From: Pseudomonadota bacterium
GTDB lineage: Bacteria; Pseudomonadota; Gammaproteobacteria; Burkholderiales; Rhodocyclaceae
Assembly: GCA_018261905.1 (NCBI GenBank)
Contig: JAGTRU010000025.1
Span: 1-55,300, forward strand
Reading direction: 5' to 3'
Length of the DNA: 55,300 nt
This document shows positions 50,436 to 55,300 of this stretch, piece after piece; positions within the stretch are counted from its first letter, which is position 1; each line of letters opens with the position of its first letter. The position numbers and the translations under genes were made by a program. The notes beneath the pieces were generated by a model that saw only the letters and a program-made list of their open reading frames with translations, had not been told where the DNA came from and made no database searches.

Positions 50436-50939
50436 TGCAGTGGCGGACACCGGGGCAAGTTCGGGTTGCCTTGCCGGGGCGTCGATTTGCCGGCGACGAC
50501 TTCTCGGATCATGAATCCTCCCCGCGCCGGAGCGGCTTCGGCATGGCTGCACGCGGGTCCAAGGCAACTGTATTTACCGCGGGGAGAGATATGCCAAAGG
50601 AATTGCAGCGGCTGCCGGACAGTGCATTTTTATTAAGGCGGCCGCTCCGACCAAGGGAATTGTTGAGCGTTTCCCTAAGGCAATCACCCTAGAACATTTA
50701 CAGTGTTTTGCGTATGGTCCTTTCGCCCTGACTGGATCATATTGATGCCCAAGCGCCCCTTTGAAGCTTTGACAAATAGGGGGGGGAGCGCGATGAAGCA
50801 ACCCTGGATCAGAAGGCGCCAATTGAACGGCGCCGCCCCGCATCGCTCAAGGTGAGGCGACCGATATCCAGCCCCCTGACCCGCTCGTTCTCGCGATGCG
50901 TGTCGTAAGCCGCGGACTCTTGCGTCAAGGAGAAGACGA
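50436..50939. other. 504-base gap before the hydrogenase genes
   Basis: No convincing gene. A partial inverted repeat GGCAAG...CTTGCC (about 50454-50476) may end the oxidoreductase transcript. A small frame of 36 codons at 50744-50854 (MPKRPFEAL...) lacks a good ribosome site; an inner ATG follows a G-rich run. No -24/-12 element or strong -35/-10 pair could be identified, so the hydrogenase promoter is not located. Confidence 0.4.
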
Positions 50940-51419
50940 ATGGAACGTTTGTCGTCGCATCAATTCCGAAACGGGAATACCGCAGCCCACCCGATCTTCT
51001 GGATGCGCCCCGAGCGCCCGGCCTTGACCGTCAACGCCGCCCCCGGCTCGGCCGCCCGGGCGATCATTTCCGAGATCATGAGCAGCGCCCGGCGCCTGCT
51101 CGCCGAAGGCCAGGGCAGTTCGATCGACCTGCGCTTTCTGAAAGCCATGCCGGAGGAAAGGGAAACCCTCGCCAACCTGCTCGGCCGGGGAGAAGTTTCG
51201 GCCGTCGTCGATGCGATCGGCCGAAGCGAAATTCGCGAAACCGCCATGCCCTGCGTCTGGTGGATACGCCACCTGAATAACGAAAACGAGATGGTGGGCG
51301 AACTGATCGAGATTACCGAAATTCCCGATTTACTTGTCGGCGACCGGGAGGCGATCGCCTTTGGGCTGGAAGCCTTGCGTCTTACCGGGGCTCCAAACAC
51401 TCCTCAAAATCCCGTCTAG
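50940..51419 (+). CDS. hupH: Short HupH/HyaF-like hydrogenase maturation protein
   Basis: A 159-residue protein whose C-terminal block NEMVGELIEITEIPDLLVG is the hallmark of the HupH/HoxQ/HyaF family, which helps assemble or load the [NiFe]-hydrogenase small subunit. Family members are usually about 280 residues with two related halves; this one has only about one half, so it is either a single-domain variant or a specialised form. AAGGAG lies seven bases before ATG 50940. It begins the hydrogenase cluster, 11 bases before the small subunit gene, an unusual first position. Confidence 0.82.
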   Translation: MERLSSHQFRNGNTAAHPIFWMRPERPALTVNAAPGSAARAIISEIMSSARRLLAEGQGSSIDLRFLKAMPEERETLANLLGRGEVSAVVDAIGRSEIRETAMPCVWWIRHLNNENEMVGELIEITEIPDLLVGDREAIAFGLEALRLTGAPNTPQNPV

Positions 51420-51430
51420 AGGTAACCGTC

Positions 51431-52468
51431 ATGAACAACCCGACCACCGTGTTCGATTCGCTGCAGCAACAAGGCATCACCCGTCGCGGCTTCCTCAAGT
51501 TCTGCGCCGTCACGGCCTCCTCCCTCGGCATTGCGGCGAGCGGCGTCCAAGCCTTTGCCCAGGCGCTGGCCGCCGCCCAGCGCCCATCGGTCATCTGGCT
51601 ATCGTTCCAGCACTGTACCGGCTGTTCCGAATCGCTGATGCGTTCGGGCAACCCGCTGACCGACCGGCTGACGGTCGAAAACCTGATCCTCAACTTCGTT
51701 TCCCTCGACTATCACGAAACCCTGCAGGTCGCCGCCGGCGCCCAGGCCGAAGCGGCACGCGAGGCGGCCGTGGCGGCCAATTTCGGTAAATACATCCTGA
51801 TCGTCGATGGTTCCCTGCCGACCGCCGAGAACGAGTGGTGGATGGCGATCGCCGGCCACTCCGGCCTCAGCATCCTGAACGAGACGGTGGCCGGGGCCGC
51901 TTTTGTCATCGCGATCGGCACCTGCGCGACCTATGGCGGCATACCGGCGGCTTTCCCCAACCCCTCGAAGGCGATGGGCGTCGGCGACCTGATGGCCGGC
52001 GGCCTGATCCCCAGCCGAGCCCTGGTCAACCTCTCCGGCTGCCCGCCTGTTCCCGAAATCATCACCGGCACCATCGCCTACTACCTGGTCAACCAGGCCC
52101 TGCCCCCGCTTGATGCGCTGGGTCGGCCCCTGGTCTTCTTCGGCAAGACGGTGCACGACTGCTGCCCGCGCCTTGACCACTTCAATGCCGGGGAGTTCGC
52201 CGCCTCCTTCGATGACGACGGGGCACGCCAGGGTCACTGCTTGCTGCTGCTCGGCTGCAAGGGGCCGGACACCTTCAATTCCTGCACCACCAACAAATGG
52301 AATCAGGGCACCAGTTCCCCAACCCAGGCCGGACACGGCTGCATCGGATGCTCCGAACCCAATTTCTGGGACCGACCGGGCGGCGTCTACGGTTTCGTTT
52401 CCGACTTCAAGCAAGGCGACGGATCCGCCTGCGCGGCACCCGCCTTCCCGCCGCTGCCCGTCGTTTAG
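51431..52468 (+). CDS. hupS: [NiFe]-hydrogenase small subunit without C-terminal membrane anchor
   Basis: A 345-residue subunit with a Tat signal (R18-R-G-F-L-K23; cut about residue 45-50). Cluster ligands are complete: proximal 4Fe-4S C62, C65, C165, C204; distal H242, C245, C270, C276; medial 3Fe-4S C285, C304, C307 with Pro297. The proximal region has Gly where oxygen-tolerant enzymes have two extra Cys, so it is a standard four-Cys cluster, probably oxygen-sensitive. Membrane-bound small subunits continue with a TM helix; this one stops soon after NFWDRPGGVYGFVSDF, so it should be soluble or use another partner. Confidence 0.93.
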   Translation: MNNPTTVFDSLQQQGITRRGFLKFCAVTASSLGIAASGVQAFAQALAAAQRPSVIWLSFQHCTGCSESLMRSGNPLTDRLTVENLILNFVSLDYHETLQVAAGAQAEAAREAAVAANFGKYILIVDGSLPTAENEWWMAIAGHSGLSILNETVAGAAFVIAIGTCATYGGIPAAFPNPSKAMGVGDLMAGGLIPSRALVNLSGCPPVPEIITGTIAYYLVNQALPPLDALGRPLVFFGKTVHDCCPRLDHFNAGEFAASFDDDGARQGHCLLLLGCKGPDTFNSCTTNKWNQGTSSPTQAGHGCIGCSEPNFWDRPGGVYGFVSDFKQGDGSACAAPAFPPLPVV

Positions 52469-52509
52469 TGGCCGGCATCCCTATCTAGCCAGACTTAGGA
52501 GTCCAGGCC

Positions 52510-54267
52510 ATGAGTACTATTGTCATTGATCCGGTAACGCGCATCGAAGGGCATCTGCGCATCGAGGCCGAGACCAACGCCGCCGGTGTCGTCACCAGTG
52601 CGCTGAGCAGCGGCACCATGATGCGGGGTATCGAAATCATTCTCCGCAACCGCGACCCCCGTGAGGCCTGGGCCTTCACCGAACGAATCTGCGGCGTATG
52701 CACCGTCGTCCATGCGCTGACCTCGGTGCGCGCCGTGGAAGATGCGCTGGCCTACGCCATCCCGCCCAATGCACGCCATATCCGCAATGTGTTGATGGGT
52801 TCACAACTGGTCCAGGACCAGGTGACGCACTTCTACCAACTCACCTCGATGGACTGGCTGAACGTCGTCTCGGCCAGCCAGGCCGATCCCGGTGCCGCTT
52901 CCCGTTTGCAGACCTGCCTGTCGAGATGGCCGAACAACTCGCCCGCCTATTTCGAGGCGGTGCGACAAAAGCTGGCCAATTTCATCGCCACCGGGCAACT
53001 CGGGCTGTTCAGCAATGCCTACTGGGACAACCCCGGCTACCGCCTGCCGCCCGAATTCAACCTGGTGCTCTTCGCCCACTGGCTGGAAGCGCTGGAATGG
53101 CAGCGCAAGGTCTTGCGCATGCAGGCCATTTTCGGCGGCCGCAATCCCCATCCCAACTTCAGCATCGGTGGCGTGCCCTGCGCCTTTAACATGGCGCCCA
53201 ATGCGGCCGGGGTCCTCAAACCGGCGCCCGGCACGACGGGCATCGATCAGGCCGGGCTCGATCTGGTGCAATCCTGCATTGCCGACATGCGGGCATTTGT
53301 CTCCCAGGTCTTGCGCCCCGATGTTCTTGCCATGGCCGGCTTTTACAAGGACTGGTTTACCCGCGGCGAGGGGCTGGGAAACTTTCTCACCTTCGGCGAG
53401 TATCCGCAGGACGACAATGCCGATACGGCAGCCAACCTGTTCGTGCCGCGGGGCGCCATACTCAATCGCAATCTTGGCGACATTCTTCCGGTCAATCTGC
53501 GCGACACCGGCGAGGTCCAGGAATTCATCGGCCATAGCTGGCTCGGCTACAGCACGGGCAAGGCGACCGGGCTGCACCCCTTCCAGGGCGAAACCACCCC
53601 GGACTACACCGGTCCCCAGGCCCCCTATCAGAACCTCGATGCCAACCAACCCTACTCGTGGATGAAGACCCCGCACTGGAAAGGTCACCCCATGGAAGTC
53701 GGCCCCCTGGCCCGCATCCTGGTCATGTATGGCAAAGGGAACGTCGCCGTGCGCGACCATGTCGATCGCTCCTTGAATGAACTCGACCTGCCTTTCCGCG
53801 CCATGTACTCGACCATGGGTCGGATCCTGGCCCAGTCCATCGATACGCAGGTCGTCGCCGATCAGCTCCAGGTGTGGTTCAACCAGCTCACCGCCAATGT
53901 CGGCAGTGGCGACTTCCGTACCCACAATGCCGCCAAGTTCGATCCGTCCACCTGGCCGAGCGTCGCTCAGGGCGTCGGTTTTACCGAGGCCCCGCGCGGC
54001 GCGCTGGGCCATTGGTTGACCATCAACGACGGCAAGATCGCCAATTATCAATGCATCGTCCCCACCACATGGAATGCGGCCCCCCGCGACTCGAGCGGCC
54101 TCGGCGGTCCTTACGAAATGGCCTTGCTGAACCATACCCTGGCGGTGCCCAGCCAGCCCCTGGAGTTGTTGCGCACCATCCACAGCTTCAATCCTTGCAT
54201 GGCTTGCGCGGTTCATCTCGTAGACCCGCGGCAGGAAGAACCCATCAAGGTCACCGTTCGCGCCTGA
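52510..54267 (+). CDS. hupL: [NiFe]-hydrogenase large subunit
   Basis: A 585-residue group 1-type catalytic subunit. The N-terminus has DPVTRIEGHLRIE; the L1 motif is R59-I-C61-G-V-C64; the L2 motif is C563-x2-C566 followed by AVH569, after which a 16-residue tail (LVDPRQEEPIKVTVRA) should be removed by the maturation protease. The residue before the PC of L2 is Asn561 instead of the usual Asp. The Arg of EAPRGALGHW above the active site is kept. It has no signal peptide of its own and should be co-exported with the Tat-bearing small subunit. TTAGGAG supports the start. Confidence 0.95.
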   Translation: MSTIVIDPVTRIEGHLRIEAETNAAGVVTSALSSGTMMRGIEIILRNRDPREAWAFTERICGVCTVVHALTSVRAVEDALAYAIPPNARHIRNVLMGSQLVQDQVTHFYQLTSMDWLNVVSASQADPGAASRLQTCLSRWPNNSPAYFEAVRQKLANFIATGQLGLFSNAYWDNPGYRLPPEFNLVLFAHWLEALEWQRKVLRMQAIFGGRNPHPNFSIGGVPCAFNMAPNAAGVLKPAPGTTGIDQAGLDLVQSCIADMRAFVSQVLRPDVLAMAGFYKDWFTRGEGLGNFLTFGEYPQDDNADTAANLFVPRGAILNRNLGDILPVNLRDTGEVQEFIGHSWLGYSTGKATGLHPFQGETTPDYTGPQAPYQNLDANQPYSWMKTPHWKGHPMEVGPLARILVMYGKGNVAVRDHVDRSLNELDLPFRAMYSTMGRILAQSIDTQVVADQLQVWFNQLTANVGSGDFRTHNAAKFDPSTWPSVAQGVGFTEAPRGALGHWLTINDGKIANYQCIVPTTWNAAPRDSSGLGGPYEMALLNHTLAVPSQPLELLRTIHSFNPCMACAVHLVDPRQEEPIKVTVRA

Positions 54268-54300
54268 CCCGAACCTGGCCGATTGATCTAAGGAATCATC

Positions 54301-55300
54301 ATGGACAAGATCCCGACACAATTGCGCTGCATCTGGGCTCTGTGGTTTGTCTTGCTTTGCGTTATCGCGGGTGACGCCCTGGCCTTGCCCGGCCGAGGCA
54401 TCCAGCTCAACAACTGGTGCGCCTTGCGCCCGGTACAGGCGGCCCCGCCGCAGCAAAGCCGGCCCTATCAGGCCGCAGGTTCTTCTTGCAGCATCTGCCA
54501 CAATACCGGCAACCCGTCAGGCAATGACCTGAACACCCTCGGCAATGCCGCCGCGTCCTGCTCCGGTAACGGCACCGCCACGGTTTGCGGGGCCGCCGTC
54601 AATCCGTTCTGCATCGCCACTCCGCCCGCCAATGCCAGCATTACGGCGCCGCCCGTCGGCACCAGCGTGGCGCAGGGCCAGTCACTAACCTACACTGGCG
54701 CGATCGGCAGCAATCCCGACGGTTTCCCGCTGGCTTACACCTGGCAGTTTACCGGTGGCCTGCCGAATGCCACCGGCCAGAGCGTCGCCGTGCCGATGAC
54801 AGTGACCGGTACGGTGACCGCCACCTTGCAGGTCCGCAACTCGGTCGGCATGCTGGCCAGCGGCGCCACGCCGACCCGCGCCGTGACCGTCACCGCGGGA
54901 ACGAATCAGGCGCCCTTGGCGACCATCAATTCGCCGGCTGCCAATGTCACCATCACCCAGGGCGCCAGCGTGAACTTCACCGGCTCGGGCAGCGATCCGG
55001 ACAACAACCTGCCGCTGACCTATAGCTGGAGCTTCCCCGGCGGCACGCCGGCCAGCTCGACAGCGCAGAATCCGGGCGCGGTGACCTACAACACCGCCGG
55101 CACCTTCACCGCCAGCTTTACCGTCAGGGACAGTCTGGGGCTGGCCTCGACCGTCGTGACGCGAACCGTCACGGTGACCCCGGTCGCCAACCAGGCGCCG
55201 CTGGCGACCATCAATTCGCCGGCCGCCAATGTCACCATCGCCCAGGGCGCCAGCGTGAACTTCACCGGCTCGGGCAGCGATCCGGACAACAACCTGCCGC
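54301..55300 (+). CDS. Exported haem-binding protein with PKD-like repeats (partial, runs off the window)
   Basis: An open frame of at least 333 codons that continues past the window end. It has a Sec-type signal (hydrophobic core about 12-28), a Cys-containing N-terminal segment, one haem c motif C63-S-I-C66-H67, further cysteines at about 90-106, and then Ig/PKD-like domains of about 95 residues (NQAPLATINSPAANVTI ... SGSDPDNNLPLTYSW). PKD domains are typical of extracellular proteins. AAGGA precedes the ATG and it follows the large subunit by 33 bases, so it is probably co-transcribed. It may accept electrons from, or anchor, the hydrogenase (inference). Confidence 0.8.
   Translation, partial: MDKIPTQLRCIWALWFVLLCVIAGDALALPGRGIQLNNWCALRPVQAAPPQQSRPYQAAGSSCSICHNTGNPSGNDLNTLGNAAASCSGNGTATVCGAAVNPFCIATPPANASITAPPVGTSVAQGQSLTYTGAIGSNPDGFPLAYTWQFTGGLPNATGQSVAVPMTVTGTVTATLQVRNSVGMLASGATPTRAVTVTAGTNQAPLATINSPAANVTITQGASVNFTGSGSDPDNNLPLTYSWSFPGGTPASSTAQNPGAVTYNTAGTFTASFTVRDSLGLASTVVTRTVTVTPVANQAPLATINSPAANVTIAQGASVNFTGSGSDPDNNLP
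54904..55300 (+). repeat. 285-bp in-frame tandem repeat encoding PKD-like domains
   Basis: The unit starting at 54904 recurs at 55189 (period 285 bp, 95 codons) with near-identical DNA over the 112 bases visible of the second copy; the differences seen are mostly third-position changes. The units encode NQAPLATINSPAANVTI. The repeat continues out of the window. Confidence 0.85.

Noticed and set aside
47463..50567. A 1034-codon open frame antisense to the indolepyruvate oxidoreductase gene
   Set aside because: Same antisense artefact; the plus-strand frame has complete family motifs, the minus-strand one has none.
51431..52468. Oxygen-tolerant six-Cys hydrogenase
   Set aside because: The two extra cysteines of the proximal cluster are Gly here (HCTGCSE and GTCATYGG), so it is a standard four-Cys cluster.

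Overview
The window looks like a chromosomal segment of a GC-rich betaproteobacterium, most likely of the Rhodocyclales (Azonexus/Dechloromonas-like). This is inferred from gene content, gene order and GC-rich codon use; no database search was possible. Most of it is housekeeping: tRNA-Tyr, a small cytochrome c, ilvD, lgt, a heavy-metal RND pump with a P-II-like protein, htpX, an NhaR-type regulator, dacA-dat-ybeD-lipB-lipA, a CHASE2/HD-GYP-OmpA-FecR cluster, a CoA-transferase, an RNA methyltransferase/HemJ/epimerase operon, a ferredoxin reductase and a complete siaABCD signalling operon.

The most distinctive part is 30.5-38.9 kb. The sigma-54 activator gene rtcR (minus strand) faces a near-consensus -24/-12 promoter at 32229-32245. 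That promoter reads into a leader of roughly 490 nt and then into slipin - zinc-ribbon protein - rtcB - HEAT-like protein - RlaP-type nucleotidyltransferase - rtcA, an RNA-repair operon. The leader carries two tRNA-like elements back to back. The first ends in an encoded ACCA and the second starts at the next base. A third tRNA-like element, also ending in an encoded ACCA, lies in the 3' end of the zinc-ribbon frame just before rtcB, after two perfect 9-bp hairpins. None of the three can be a normal decoding tRNA. The operon therefore seems to encode both RNA-repair enzymes and small tRNA mimics.

From 39 to 50.4 kb come a Fic-domain protein, a five-gene branched-chain amino acid ABC transporter (livF-G-M-H-J), an FAD-linked 2-hydroxyacid oxidase and a fused indolepyruvate ferredoxin oxidoreductase. 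Together they suggest amino acid uptake and catabolism.

The right end (50.9-55.3 kb) starts a [NiFe]-hydrogenase operon: a short HupH-like maturation protein, a Tat-exported small subunit without the usual C-terminal membrane anchor, a large subunit with Asn in place of the conserved Asp of the DPCxxC motif, and a truncated exported protein with one CxxCH haem site followed by PKD-like repeats. The last may be the electron acceptor or surface partner of a soluble periplasmic enzyme.

Two copies of a 162-bp imperfectly palindromic repeat, at 21285 and 30198, are dispersed non-coding elements. No rRNA, CRISPR array, integrase, transposase or replication origin was seen.
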